Shown here one piece after another: positions 1-9,371 of a DNA stretch of 64,000 nt. The stretch is from an uncultured Campylobacter sp. GTDB lineage: Bacteria; Campylobacterota; Campylobacteria; Campylobacterales; Campylobacteraceae. The notes below the pieces were generated by a model. That model worked only from the letters and a program-made list of their open reading frames with translations. It did no database searches and was not told the origin of the DNA. Position 1 is the stretch's first letter, and each line of letters opens with the position of its first letter. The translations under genes and the position numbers were made by a program. The stretch is from contig UQCL01000002.1 of NCBI GenBank assembly GCA_900539505.1, positions 1-64,000 of the forward strand, written 5' to 3'.

Positions 1-44
1 ATGCAGCGTAGTCTCGTGGGCTCGGAGATGTGTATAAGAGACAG
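1..44 (+). other. Illumina Nextera adapter left at the contig end (not genomic)
   Basis: Bases 26-44 are the 19-bp Tn5 mosaic end AGATGTGTATAAGAGACAG and bases 11-25 are GTCTCGTGGGCTCGG, together the Nextera read-2 adapter. Bases 3-10 (GCAGCGTA) fit an i7 index, from memory Nextera XT N721, and bases 1-2 fit the end of the P7 oligo. This is an untrimmed library adapter, so genomic sequence begins at base 45. Nothing upstream of the first gene can be inferred from this contig. Confidence 0.97.
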
Positions 45-61
45 ATCTAAAAAGGATTTTT

Positions 62-2563
62 ATGGAAAAGGGTAAAATTTTACTTTCTTTTGCGCTACTT
101 TGCTCGCCGTTTTGGCTTGCTGCGGCGCAAAATAGTGGCACTTCTCAAAACTCATCTGTCGCAAGCTCTGCCTCTAAAATTTCGTCATCGCAAAGCTCGC
201 GCGCAGCCGCCGCATCGCGGAGTTCCACGCCGCGGGCTTCAAATTTAGCCTCTAATAGTGCGGCTCCTAAAAGCTCTGCGCAAAATCCTCGAAACCCTAC
301 CACCGTAAATTCCACGTCGCAGGGCAGCGCCGTCGTAAGCTCCACTACTAAGGACGTTGTACAAAATTCCACGTCGCAAAGCGGTAGCGCAGAAAATTCT
401 ACGCTGCAGAGCTCGGACGACGATAATCTCGGCACCATAAACGTCACGGGCAAGGCCGATCTGTCCACTACCGAGGGCACAGGCTCTTATACGACGGGCA
501 ATATGAGCACCGCGACGGGGCTAAATTTAAGCATAAGAGAGACGCCGCAGTCCATAAGCGTCATCTCCAATCAGCTTTTAAAAGATCTGAGCCTGCACAA
601 CGCCGAAGAGGCTCTTTCAAAATACGCAACCGGCATTTCGCTAAATAACGACGCGGGCGGCAATCGCATCGTCTCGCGCGGCTTTTATGTCGATAATATC
701 CAAGAAGACGGCATCGCAAGCTCGGTTTCCAGCTCCGTGTTCGGGCCGCTGGGCTCATCGAAGGAATTTACCGATTTGGAATTCTACGATCGCGTTGAGG
801 TTCTGCGCGGCGTAGCGGGCCTTACGCAAAGTAACGGCGAGCCCGGCGGTACGATAAATTTAATCCGAAAGCGTCCGAGCGATCAGTTCGGCTTTAACGC
901 AAGTCTAAGCGGCGGTAGCTGGGATAATTATCGCGGCATGATCGACGTAACGGATACGGTAAATCAAAGCGGTACGGCACGCGCGCGGTTGATCGGAATT
1001 TTAAGTAAAACGGGTTCGTTTAAGGACTATCCACGCAACGGCTATCGCGAAGGCGTCGGCGTTTCGACGGAATTTGACGTAGCCGATAGGACGCTTCTTA
1101 GCGCGGGATTTTTGTGGCAAAAAACCGTCGGCGTATATGATATTTACGGCGTGCCCGTCTTGGATAATCAAAAAAATTTATTAAATTTACCGCGCAGAAG
1201 TTACTTCGGCTCGGATTGGGACAGAAGCGAATATAAAAAATTTAACGCCTACAGCGAACTCTCGCACGAATTTAGCGATGATCTGAAAGCCTATGCGAGA
1301 CTCAATTATACCGATAGCGACAGCATGTTAAAATTCGGAGCGCTCGGCGGGGCAAATCCTTACAACGGCACTACGTCGCATACGGTGCGATATAGGATTT
1401 ACGATAACGACTCCAAAGAGATCGGGTTTCAAACGGGACTAGACGGTAAATTCGAAGCATTTGGGCAGAAGCACGACTTTTTCTTAAACGGCTCGCTTAG
1501 CAACGAAAAGCTTAATTGGCGCGAGACTAGGACAATAGATTCATCTATGGCGTCACTGGGGATGAACATTTATAACTGGGACCGCTCAAGGATCGCTCAG
1601 CCCGATTGGAACAGTGCCGCTACATTTAAAGACAGAAGCTCCACTACCATAAAGCAGCGCGCGATCTCGCTCGGGACTAGATTAAACTTAACCGACGATT
1701 TCCACTTTTTGCTCGGCGGGCGCTTTTCGAAAGTAGCCTATAGCAGGTATTATTATGATATTTTGCGCGGTACGGCTTCGCATAGCGCAAGCCCGAGTAA
1801 ATCGGATTTTACGCCGTATGCGGGAGTGGTCTGGGATTTTGCAGATAATTTTTCGTGGTACGCAAGCTATGCCGAAATTTTTAAGCCGCAAGCTGCGCGC
1901 GATAAAGACGGTAAAATTTTAGATCCCGTCGTCGGCTATAATTTAGAAACCGGCGTGAAGGGAGAATTTTTTGACGGCGCGCTTAATACGAATGTCGCGC
2001 TATTTCAGATCATTCAGAAAAATAGGGCGATGAGCGATCCTCTTAATACGAACTACTCCATCGCCGAGGGCAAGGTGCGAAGCCGCGGCGTGGATGCCGA
2101 GCTGCAAGGCTCGCTCACGGATGATTGGAAATTGTTCGCAGGATATACTTTCAACCGCAGCGTCTATTTAAAGACGGAAAGAACCTCCGCAGCGGTCGAT
2201 TATAGCAAGGGCGCAAACGCCAAACGCTACATTCCGAAGCATCTGTTTAAGCTCTACACGAACTATGAAATTCCACTCGGCGAAAATCGTAAGATCGCCC
2301 TGGGTACGGGCGTGCGCTATCAGAGCAAAACTGCTTCGATATATCGCGAAAACGTTGCGTATTATGCCGCGCCGCAAAAGGCTTACGCGCTGTGGGACGC
2401 AAACGTCGGCTATCATTTCGACAAACACTTTAGCGTAAATTTTGCGGTCAAAAACATCACGGATAAGAAGTATTTTCAAAATACGCAAAATCGCGTAGCG
2501 GGGCATAACAACTACTACGGCGAGCCGCGAAATTTTATGCTGACGCTAAATTATACGTATTAG
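62..2563 (+). CDS. TonB-dependent siderophore receptor (FpvA/FoxA/FhuE type)
   Basis: Outer-membrane receptor that would import a ferric siderophore using TonB/ExbBD energy. A signal peptide covers about residues 1-23. Residues about 24-120 form an unusual Ser/Asn/Gln-rich low-complexity linker with repeated NSTSQ-type words. The plug follows: the stretch GSYTTGNMSTATGLNLS then RETPQSISVIS is typical of the hydroxamate/pyoverdine receptor group, with VEVLRGVAG and GGTINLIRK further on. The beta-barrel ends in the aromatic C-terminus LTLNYTY. The length of 833 residues is normal for the group. AAGGA at 52-56 supports the ATG at 62. The promoter lies beyond the contig end. The substrate cannot be told from sequence. 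Confidence 0.9.
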   Translation: MEKGKILLSFALLCSPFWLAAAQNSGTSQNSSVASSASKISSSQSSRAAAASRSSTPRASNLASNSAAPKSSAQNPRNPTTVNSTSQGSAVVSSTTKDVVQNSTSQSGSAENSTLQSSDDDNLGTINVTGKADLSTTEGTGSYTTGNMSTATGLNLSIRETPQSISVISNQLLKDLSLHNAEEALSKYATGISLNNDAGGNRIVSRGFYVDNIQEDGIASSVSSSVFGPLGSSKEFTDLEFYDRVEVLRGVAGLTQSNGEPGGTINLIRKRPSDQFGFNASLSGGSWDNYRGMIDVTDTVNQSGTARARLIGILSKTGSFKDYPRNGYREGVGVSTEFDVADRTLLSAGFLWQKTVGVYDIYGVPVLDNQKNLLNLPRRSYFGSDWDRSEYKKFNAYSELSHEFSDDLKAYARLNYTDSDSMLKFGALGGANPYNGTTSHTVRYRIYDNDSKEIGFQTGLDGKFEAFGQKHDFFLNGSLSNEKLNWRETRTIDSSMASLGMNIYNWDRSRIAQPDWNSAATFKDRSSTTIKQRAISLGTRLNLTDDFHFLLGGRFSKVAYSRYYYDILRGTASHSASPSKSDFTPYAGVVWDFADNFSWYASYAEIFKPQAARDKDGKILDPVVGYNLETGVKGEFFDGALNTNVALFQIIQKNRAMSDPLNTNYSIAEGKVRSRGVDAELQGSLTDDWKLFAGYTFNRSVYLKTERTSAAVDYSKGANAKRYIPKHLFKLYTNYEIPLGENRKIALGTGVRYQSKTASIYRENVAYYAAPQKAYALWDANVGYHFDKHFSVNFAVKNITDKKYFQNTQNRVAGHNNYYGEPRNFMLTLNYTY

Positions 2564-2878
2564 GCGCGGATGGAATTTTGCGCTTATGCGAACTCGGACA
2601 AACTCCCTCAAACGCGGCCTTGGATAAATTCCGCGCTTTATAAGAGCGCGGGTAAGGCGGCGCAGAGGCGAGAGGCTAAGCTTTGTCGCAAGTAGCACGT
2701 AGCGAGGCGGGTAAAATTTAAACGAAGCCGCAGGATTAAAATTTAACTCGCGATTTGGTTGATTAACGATTGATTGGCGCGGGCGATCACAGGCAATGCG
2801 GGCAGGGACGATAAAGATAAATTTGATCCCGCGATCTCGCTGCAACCGGCGCTAAATTTTAAAATTTAAAGAGAAAAT
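2564..2878. other. Intergenic spacer, no gene seen
   Basis: About 315 bp between the TonB receptor and the ABC exporter. It holds several AAATTT words and GC-rich filler. I see no credible ORF with a ribosome site, no RNA gene and no strong terminator hairpin. Confidence 0.5.
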
Positions 2879-4768
2879 TTGAAAACGCTAAAGCAATTTT
2901 TTGAAATTCTACGTCCGCACTGGTTCGGCAAGGACGCGGCGAAGCTGTGGGCGCTGCTGCTGCTCGCGCTTGGTTTTAGTCTCGCTATCATCAAAATCAG
3001 CGTGCTGATGAACGCGTGGGACAAGCGTTTTTACGACGCGCTAAGCGAGCTTAAAGGCGAGCTGATCCCCGCGCTCGTGGGCGAGTTTTTGCTCTACACG
3101 GCGCTCATCGTGCTTTTCATCGTCTGCGGCAGCTGGCTTCGCAAACTGCTCGTAATCGTCTGGCGCGAGCGGCTAAGCGCGATGATGGAGCGCAAATGGC
3201 TACATAACGCAAACTTCTATCGCACGAGCCTTGAGGGGAATTTCAGCGCCAGGGGCGGATCAAATTTAGAAAAACCTGGCGACGTAAATTTAAACGAGCG
3301 CGCAGAGTGTTCCGCAACCGAGGCGGACAGCGCAGCTTTGCATAGAGACGTAAATGAGCTTGAAATTTTACCGAGCACGGCGGAGCAAAATGCGGCAGAG
3401 CAAAGCGGCGCAAGCGAGAATGAAATTTCATCTAAAACTCGCGCAGATCGTGAAATTTCAAAAACGATCGCAAAGCTAGACAACCCCGATCAGCGTATCG
3501 CCGAGGACAGCTTGCTGCTCGTGCAAAAAAGCGTCGATCTCGTAAAATCGCTCGTCTATAATCTTGCCAAGCTCATCGCCTTCGTTGCGATCTTATGGCA
3601 GGTCTCGAAGGTGCTGAAATTTGAAATTTTCGGCATGCGCTTTGAGATCGAGGGTTTTTTGCTCTACGTGGCGCTCCTTTATACGCTGCTTTGCTCGCTG
3701 ATTACACATCTCATCGGGCGCAGGCTTAGGGGGCTAAATTTTGCCAAGCAGCGCGCCGAAGCCGACTACCGCTCGGATCTGTTGCTAGTGCGCGAAAACG
3801 CAGAAGCCGTAGCCTTTATGCGCGGAGAGGATGCCGAGCGCGGCCGCTTCCGCGCGAGCTTCGGCGAGATCATTAGAAATTGGCGCAGCATTATGAATAC
3901 GGAATTTCGCCTCGAATGCTTTTCGGCAAGCTACCTAAAAATCACGAATTTAATCCCGATCTTTGCCTGCTTGCCGCTGTATTTGTCGCGCGCGATGAGC
4001 TTTGGCGACATGATGCAGGCGCGCTCGGCGTTTTACAGCGTGCAGGATGGATTTGCGTGGTTTATGGACTATTATAAGCAGATCATGGAGTGGGCGGCGA
4101 GCGTGCAGAGGATCTATGAGTTCATCGCGCGCATGGATGGCGAGAGCGCAAATTTGCACGCTTGCGTCAAACAAAGCGACGAAAATTCTGCGCGTTGCGA
4201 GGGCTTGTCGGTCTTCACGCCTGCGGGCGAGCCGCTGATCGAGGATCTACGCTTTGAGCTTGCGCCCGCGCAGTTTATAATGCTGCGAGGCAAGAGCGGC
4301 GCGGGCAAAAGCACGGCTCTGCGCTACGCGGCGGGGCTTTGGCGATACGGCCGCGGCGAGATCAGCCTGCCGCGCACGGGCGTGATGTTTATCCCGCAAA
4401 AGCCCTATCTAGCGCCGCTTAGCCTAAAAGAGCTCATCTGCTATCCGCAGCCGCCGCGCGCAGACGACGCGGAATTTTTAGAAATTTTACGCCGCGTAGG
4501 ACTTGAAAAATTTGCCCGCATGCTAAACTCACGCACCGATTACGTTAAAATTTTAAGCGGCGGAGAGGCGCAGCGGCTCAGTTTCGCACGTATTCATTAC
4601 CACAAGCCGAGCTTTGTTTTTGCCGACGAGATCACGTCTGCGCTTGATTTCGCCTCGGCGCGCGAGCTACTACTGGGTCTGCGTGCGGATCTACCGAGCC
4701 TCGGCATGCTAGCGATCGTGCATCAAACGGGGCTTGAGGACATATTTGAGCGGACGATAGAGCTTTAA
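2879..4768 (+). CDS. ABC transporter, fused permease/ATPase, SbmA/BacA-like (YddA family)
   Basis: Inner-membrane half-transporter of the YddA/BacA-related group, whose members move peptides or vitamin B12-like compounds. The N-terminal half is membrane-spanning (segments near 24-45, 67-88, 225-245, 255-275). The family motif NPDQRIAEDS is at 202-211. The ATPase has Walker A GKSGAGKST at 471-479, signature LSGGE at 559-563 and Walker B FADE soon after. The start is TTG, with AAAGAGA just upstream. Odd feature: where relatives have one or two residues before NPDQR, this protein has about 82 hydrophilic residues (about 119-200), low in complexity and rich in E, S, N and A. Relatives are usually near 550-600 residues. 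Substrate unknown. Confidence 0.85.
   Translation: MKTLKQFFEILRPHWFGKDAAKLWALLLLALGFSLAIIKISVLMNAWDKRFYDALSELKGELIPALVGEFLLYTALIVLFIVCGSWLRKLLVIVWRERLSAMMERKWLHNANFYRTSLEGNFSARGGSNLEKPGDVNLNERAECSATEADSAALHRDVNELEILPSTAEQNAAEQSGASENEISSKTRADREISKTIAKLDNPDQRIAEDSLLLVQKSVDLVKSLVYNLAKLIAFVAILWQVSKVLKFEIFGMRFEIEGFLLYVALLYTLLCSLITHLIGRRLRGLNFAKQRAEADYRSDLLLVRENAEAVAFMRGEDAERGRFRASFGEIIRNWRSIMNTEFRLECFSASYLKITNLIPIFACLPLYLSRAMSFGDMMQARSAFYSVQDGFAWFMDYYKQIMEWAASVQRIYEFIARMDGESANLHACVKQSDENSARCEGLSVFTPAGEPLIEDLRFELAPAQFIMLRGKSGAGKSTALRYAAGLWRYGRGEISLPRTGVMFIPQKPYLAPLSLKELICYPQPPRADDAEFLEILRRVGLEKFARMLNSRTDYVKILSGGEAQRLSFARIHYHKPSFVFADEITSALDFASARELLLGLRADLPSLGMLAIVHQTGLEDIFERTIEL
3233..3478 (+). repeat. 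Low-complexity insertion inside the YddA-family coding region
   Basis: In-frame block of about 82 codons separating the second transmembrane region from the conserved NPDQR motif. It is rich in GAAATTT / TAAATTT words, the same words that fill spacers here. The frame stays open and the flanking domains are intact. Confidence 0.6.
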
Positions 4769-5641
4769 ATTTCATCGTTTAAATTTCACGCTGCAGGGAT
4801 TTCGCCTTTAAATTCATATCTTTTTAAATCCAGATTTATTAAAATTACTCATTTATATTAAGCGGCGATAAAATTTAGCCGAGGCGCTAAGTGTTCGCAT
4901 ACATGGGCTGCGGCAGCGGCGCGGCTAGGCGCTTGTACGCAGTCGGTGGCATAGCACCGCCGTAGGTAAGTATTTGCGGCGCAATTAGTAGCTCGGAAGT
5001 CGGTCAGCAGTGCGCGATCGCAGTTCTGTACGGAAATTTAAGCTGATAAAATTTAAACGCAAGATAGTCTGCTCAATGCGGGGCGTCTCGATAAAATTTT
5101 AAGCCACGCGGCGATCTGTAACGTAGCAGTGCGCCAAATGAGAAGGCTACGGCAGCGGTGCGATGCGCGAGCGTAGCGATAAATCGGTAGCGCGTCGGAT
5201 GGCGTGTAACACATCAGCGGCGCAGATGGCACGCCGTAGTCGAGAAGCGGAACGGCGATACGTACCTACTCGGCACCGTATGACATAACCTTCGCTTGGG
5301 CAAATCATCATCGTAACGGCGCTACGATCGAAGCGAACAGAACGGCCGCGACGGCGGATCGGCAGCACAAAGCGGCGCGGCGTGATTGCGGCGGCGACAG
5401 CATAAAATGCCGCAATATGGCAACCGTGATCGACAGGATGCGTATGTAGGTAAGGCGCAGTGCAAGTAGCGCAAACAGCGATACGATGATGGCGACCTGC
5501 GGAGTGTATAAATGAAGTAGCGGTGCGGGCGGCGCAATAACGCCGAGGCGATACGATAGCGGCGAGCGGCGAGGCGTACCGGTGCAGCAGCTTAGCGCTC
5601 GCGTGAAGTCGCTAAATTTTAAAACGAAGCAAGGAGATTTG
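4769..5641. other. Long GC-rich spacer without recognisable gene
   Basis: About 870 bp. Short words such as GCGGCG, GCGATACG and GGCGATAC recur irregularly. Open frames here are short, lack ribosome sites and read as arginine-rich noise. It is more GC-rich than the other spacers and could be a decayed gene or repeat block, but I cannot identify a parent. Confidence 0.45.
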
Positions 5642-6130
5642 ATGCTTAAGGCGGAGATTGTTTATAAATTTGTGCTCATCGTGTTGCTAGGCTGCGCGCT
5701 TTGCATTTTGGGCTTTTCGGGCGCCTACTTTGCGCGCGGCGAATACGACGAGGCGTGGATGAGCCTGCATAAGATCGCGGGATTCGGTCTGCTTTGCGTC
5801 GCGATCTTGCATATGATCACAAGGCGAAAGAAGCTCGTAAAGCTCTGGGGCGAGTTTTTGGACGTGGTTTTGAGCCGCAAAAATCCCGGTTTTTGTAATA
5901 TGGATCGCATCATCGGCGTGATCGAGCCTTATAATATCAGAGAGATCGCTGATAAAATGGGCTTTAGTGCGGACGAGCTCGCTAAGATTTTGAAATCAAA
6001 CGGTATCAAGCTTGTAAGCGTAGATCAGAACCTACGCGAGCTTGCGAAGCTCAACGACGAAAAAATTTTCTTCATCTTGGTGCTTTTGATCGAGGCGAAA
6101 TTTGGCAAAGCGGGCGAATGCAAGGTCTAA
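5642..6130 (+). CDS. Small inner-membrane protein (DUF4405-like N-terminus)
   Basis: 162 residues. Residues about 7-30 and 42-60 are hydrophobic, and the arrangement SLHKIAGFG...LHM resembles the His-containing cytochrome b561 / DUF4405-type membrane proteins. The C-terminal 90 residues are soluble and helical, without a recognised motif. I chose ATG 5642 because AAGGAG sits at 5631-5636; an upstream in-frame start would add 20 residues without a ribosome site. It precedes a TonB receptor by about 250 bp in the same direction, so a role in iron or haem reduction is possible, but that is inference from context. Confidence 0.65.
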   Translation: MLKAEIVYKFVLIVLLGCALCILGFSGAYFARGEYDEAWMSLHKIAGFGLLCVAILHMITRRKKLVKLWGEFLDVVLSRKNPGFCNMDRIIGVIEPYNIREIADKMGFSADELAKILKSNGIKLVSVDQNLRELAKLNDEKIFFILVLLIEAKFGKAGECKV

Positions 6131-6299
6131 ATTTTAAAATTCCGGCTAGATTCGCTTCGCAAATTTACCGTTTTGAAAAGCAAGCGGCGCCAAGGAGTCT
6201 AAATTTAAAACCGAAATTTTACCGCGCCACGTAAAATACTCAAGATCAAAATTTCATCCAATTTCCGCCAAAATTTTAAAAAATCTATCTTTAATCTTT

Positions 6300-6383
6300 G
6301 AAATTTATTATTATTTAATCAAGAGAAATTATAATATAGCATTTGCAAATCATTCGCAAAATTCTAATTTTGAATAGGGGAGA
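6300..6383 (+). promoter_or_regulatory. Promoter and possible Fur site before the second TonB receptor
   Basis: TATAAT at 6330-6335 is a good -10 box. Just downstream, TTTGC (6342-6346) and GCAAA (6356-6360) form an inverted repeat around AATCATT, which matches the core of Fur boxes. Iron repression of the receptor would fit its family. This is pattern matching by eye. Confidence 0.4.
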
Positions 6384-6386
6384 GTG

Positions 6387-8459
6387 ATGTTTAAGAAATT
6401 TTATCTTTCAAATGCCGCGATCGCGCTAAGTTTGTGCGCCGCATTGCAACTAAACGGAGCCGAAAATAACGCTACATCCGCAAATATCGCGCCTAGCGCG
6501 GGGGCGGTAAATTCCGCAGCTTCTAAAAACGCTTCCGGCGCGAACGCCACAAAGCTGGGCACCATCGTAGTTACCGCGACGGGCTTTGAGGATATGCTTA
6601 AAAACGAGGTTCGCAACGTCTCCGTTATCACCGCGGAGGATATGGAAAACCGCGGATACCGCGATCTACGCGAAATTTTAGAAAAGGCGCCGGGGGTTAG
6701 CTTTCACGGCGATACGGTCGATCTGCGCGGACAGGGTCAGAAGGCAAATACCTCCGTCAAAGTCCTTCTTAACGGAGTCGCGCTCAATATGATCGACACG
6801 ACGCCGACGAGCATCCCGATCGATCTAGTTCCGATCGAAGATATCGAGCGCGTGGAGATCATCCCCGGCGGCGGTAGCGTGCTTTACGGCAGCGGCACCA
6901 GCGGCGGCGTGATAAATATCATCACGAAAAAGGGCGCCAGATACCCGTACGCCAATATCTCGACCAAGATCGCGTCATATAATTACAATGATCTAAATTT
7001 GGGGCTAGGCGGAGGCGTGAGCGATAATCTGTTTCTAAAAACCGCCGTTAAGGGCTTTAAGCAGCGCGGATACCGCAAGGGCGAGAAAAATACCGGCTAC
7101 TACGGCTCGCTCGGGATACATTATAAAATTTCGGACGATCAAAGCATCTCTTTCGATCCGAGTTTTTATCGCGCCAGAACCTATTCCGTGCCTACTCTGG
7201 GTCTTGCCGAGCTTAAAGCGGATCGCCGCCAACAAGGAGGCGAGAGAACCTTTACTAAAAGCACGCGACTAAATTTTGACTTGGATTATGCAGTGAAATT
7301 CGGCGATAGATTTGAAGCAAATTTACAGCCTTATTACCAAGATATTAGAATTTTGCAAAAGGGATTTGTGATGAAAGATCGCAAAGAAGGTGCAAATTTA
7401 AAGGGCAAGCTCGACTACGACAGCGGCGAGTTCATAGCGGGATACGATTATCTCAAAAACAAGGGCTTTCGCAAGATTGACTTTACCACTCCGATGAATC
7501 CTATGATGAGCCGTTCGCAGCTTACGATCTTTGATATGCAAAAGCTTACCCACTCGGTCTATGCTTTAGAAAAGCACAATTTAACCGATCTGTTTTCGCT
7601 TAGCGCGGGCGGTCGGTTTGAGCGCGCCGAATACAAAGTAAATCGCAGAGTTTCGACTACTATAAAAAGGATGGGAAACATAATCTCGCAGACGCAAAAT
7701 AGTACCCGAGTAAGCGATCATAAGAACAACTATGCTTTTGAGATCACGCCGAATTTTAATTATTCCAAAGACGGCAACGTCTATTTTAAATTTGAGCGCG
7801 GCTATATCTCCCCAGGCCCTAATCAGCTCATCGATAAGCTCGGTCGCAACGGTCCTTATGTGCTTAATAACCTCAAATCCGAAACCTTTAAAACCTACGA
7901 AATCGGTCTTAAAGATCTGATCTACGGGCAATACGTAAGCGCTACGATCTTTTGGACCGATACGAAAAACGAGATCGTAAACGAAACCCTGGGCAGCTCG
8001 ATCACCGACGGTTGGCATTTTATCAATATCGACGAGACGCGCCGCAAGGGCGTGGAGCTGTATGCGGAGCAAAGTCTGCTTTCAAATTTAAAGCTCAGCG
8101 AGACCTTTTCATATGTCGACGCCAAGATCCAATCCGGTGCGGATAAAGGCAAGCAGGTTCCGCTAGTGGAGCGCTCGAAGTTCGTTTTGGGCGTCGATTA
8201 CGAGCCGATTAGAAATTTAACGCTGATGAGCGATTTTAAATATTTTTCATCATCGCATGACGCCAACCACGATAGGATCGACTCGCGCACGATCGTAGAT
8301 CTGGGCGCTGCGTACCGCTTCGCAAGTGGGTTTTTGATAAGCGCCGGAGTCAAAAACGTCTTTGACGAGGAGTATAATTACAACCAAAATTTACGCGCAG
8401 ACGTCTATACTCCAGCTCCAGGACGCAACTACTACGTGGAGTTTAAATACGCCTATTAG
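6387..8459 (+). CDS. TonB-dependent outer-membrane receptor
   Basis: 690 residues. The signal peptide is about residues 1-24, followed by an Ala/Ser/Asn-rich spacer and then a TonB-box-like GTIVVTATG. The plug contains SVITAEDM, the phrase LREILEKAPGV, and VEIIPGGGSVLYGSGTSGGVINIITK. The barrel ends in VEFKYAY. AGGGGAG at 6376-6382 best serves ATG 6387; a GTG three bases earlier is possible. The plug resembles catecholate/iron-chelate receptors rather than the FpvA group at the start of the window. A Fur-like site lies in front. Substrate not determinable. Confidence 0.88.
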   Translation: MFKKFYLSNAAIALSLCAALQLNGAENNATSANIAPSAGAVNSAASKNASGANATKLGTIVVTATGFEDMLKNEVRNVSVITAEDMENRGYRDLREILEKAPGVSFHGDTVDLRGQGQKANTSVKVLLNGVALNMIDTTPTSIPIDLVPIEDIERVEIIPGGGSVLYGSGTSGGVINIITKKGARYPYANISTKIASYNYNDLNLGLGGGVSDNLFLKTAVKGFKQRGYRKGEKNTGYYGSLGIHYKISDDQSISFDPSFYRARTYSVPTLGLAELKADRRQQGGERTFTKSTRLNFDLDYAVKFGDRFEANLQPYYQDIRILQKGFVMKDRKEGANLKGKLDYDSGEFIAGYDYLKNKGFRKIDFTTPMNPMMSRSQLTIFDMQKLTHSVYALEKHNLTDLFSLSAGGRFERAEYKVNRRVSTTIKRMGNIISQTQNSTRVSDHKNNYAFEITPNFNYSKDGNVYFKFERGYISPGPNQLIDKLGRNGPYVLNNLKSETFKTYEIGLKDLIYGQYVSATIFWTDTKNEIVNETLGSSITDGWHFINIDETRRKGVELYAEQSLLSNLKLSETFSYVDAKIQSGADKGKQVPLVERSKFVLGVDYEPIRNLTLMSDFKYFSSSHDANHDRIDSRTIVDLGAAYRFASGFLISAGVKNVFDEEYNYNQNLRADVYTPAPGRNYYVEFKYAY

Positions 8460-8579
8460 CGTGCGTTTAAATTTAAGTGAGGTTTTGAGCTGCAGGCTTT
8501 AAAATTTACGGGCAAAATTTAAAATTTTGCCGCGACATGCTTTGCTGCCGCGGGATTAAATTTAATAAAAGGAGCGAAG

Positions 8580-9371
8580 ATGAAACCGGACTATAAAAAC
8601 TGGGTGCCTAAGGGCATGATCGCGAGCTTTGCCGCGGGTGCGGGCGTAGCGTTAGTTTTGTTTTTGATTTTCGGCGTTTGCGGCGCCTTCGTGGGCGGCG
8701 TGCTGAGGTGGTTTCTTGCGGGGCTTTTCGGCGCAGCGGCGCTGTTTTTGGTCGGCTTTACGATATACTGCGTCGTGTGGTACCGCGCGTTTGATTACGG
8801 CGGCAAGCGCCAGCTCTCTCGCGCGATCGTAGAGGGCACGGCGAAATACGTGGATCTGCCAGAGGGCGGGCGCGGGCTGGACGTGGGCTGCGGCAGCGGC
8901 GCGCTAACGATCGCCGTGGCTAAGCGTAACCCGCACGCATCGGTGCTGGGCGTCGATCGCTGGGGCTTTGAGTACGCGTCTTTTAACAAACAGCTGTGCG
9001 AATCCAACGCGAGCGCCGAAGGGGTGCAAAACACTAGCTTCGAGCAGGCCGATGCCGCGCAGCTGCCCTTTGAGGACGGCAGCTTCGATGCGGTTACAAG
9101 CAACTACGTCTATCACAACATCATGCGCAAGGACCGTCAGGAGCTGCTTTTAGAGACGCTTCGCGTGCTTAAAAAGGGCGGCAGCTTCGCGATACACGAT
9201 CTTTTTTCGCGCGGAAACTACGGCGATATGGATGCTTTCATCGCGCGACTTAAGGAGCAGGGCTATGAGCGGGTCGAGCTCATAGATACGACGCGGGGGC
9301 TTTTTATGGGCTCGCGCGAAGCCAAATGGCTAATGCTAGGCAGTTCAAAGCTTCTGGCGGGTAGAAAATAG
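8580..9371 (+). CDS. Class I SAM-dependent methyltransferase with N-terminal membrane anchor
   Basis: 263 residues. Two hydrophobic helices (about 13-37 and 42-66) are followed by a Rossmann methyltransferase domain. Motif I GLDVGCGSGAL lies near 99-109, then an acidic residue in LGVDRWG, the motif AAQLPFEDGSFDAVTSNYVYHNI, and VLKKGGSFAIHD, typical of the Methyltransf_11 group. AAGGAG directly precedes ATG 8580. The catalytic domain should face the cytoplasm with a membrane-associated or lipidic substrate, but nothing identifies it. It stands alone between a TonB receptor and mntP. Confidence 0.85.
   Translation: MKPDYKNWVPKGMIASFAAGAGVALVLFLIFGVCGAFVGGVLRWFLAGLFGAAALFLVGFTIYCVVWYRAFDYGGKRQLSRAIVEGTAKYVDLPEGGRGLDVGCGSGALTIAVAKRNPHASVLGVDRWGFEYASFNKQLCESNASAEGVQNTSFEQADAAQLPFEDGSFDAVTSNYVYHNIMRKDRQELLLETLRVLKKGGSFAIHDLFSRGNYGDMDAFIARLKEQGYERVELIDTTRGLFMGSREAKWLMLGSSKLLAGRK

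Noticed and set aside
26..44. Tn5 mosaic end, suggesting a transposon insertion
   Set aside because: The sequence continues into the synthetic Nextera read-2 adapter and an index at the contig end; no transposase or second end exists.
145..480. Minus-strand open frame within the first TonB receptor gene
   Set aside because: Shadow of the Ser-rich low-complexity coding region; no ribosome site and biased composition.
5147..5537. Arginine-rich minus-strand frames in the GC-rich spacer
   Set aside because: No ribosome sites, overlapping each other, and no protein-like composition.
4905..8905. A 20-base identity between the spacer near 4,904 and the methyltransferase motif I region near 8,885
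   Set aside because: It consists of GC-rich words (GGCTGCGGCAGCGG) that recur by composition; no extended similarity on either side.
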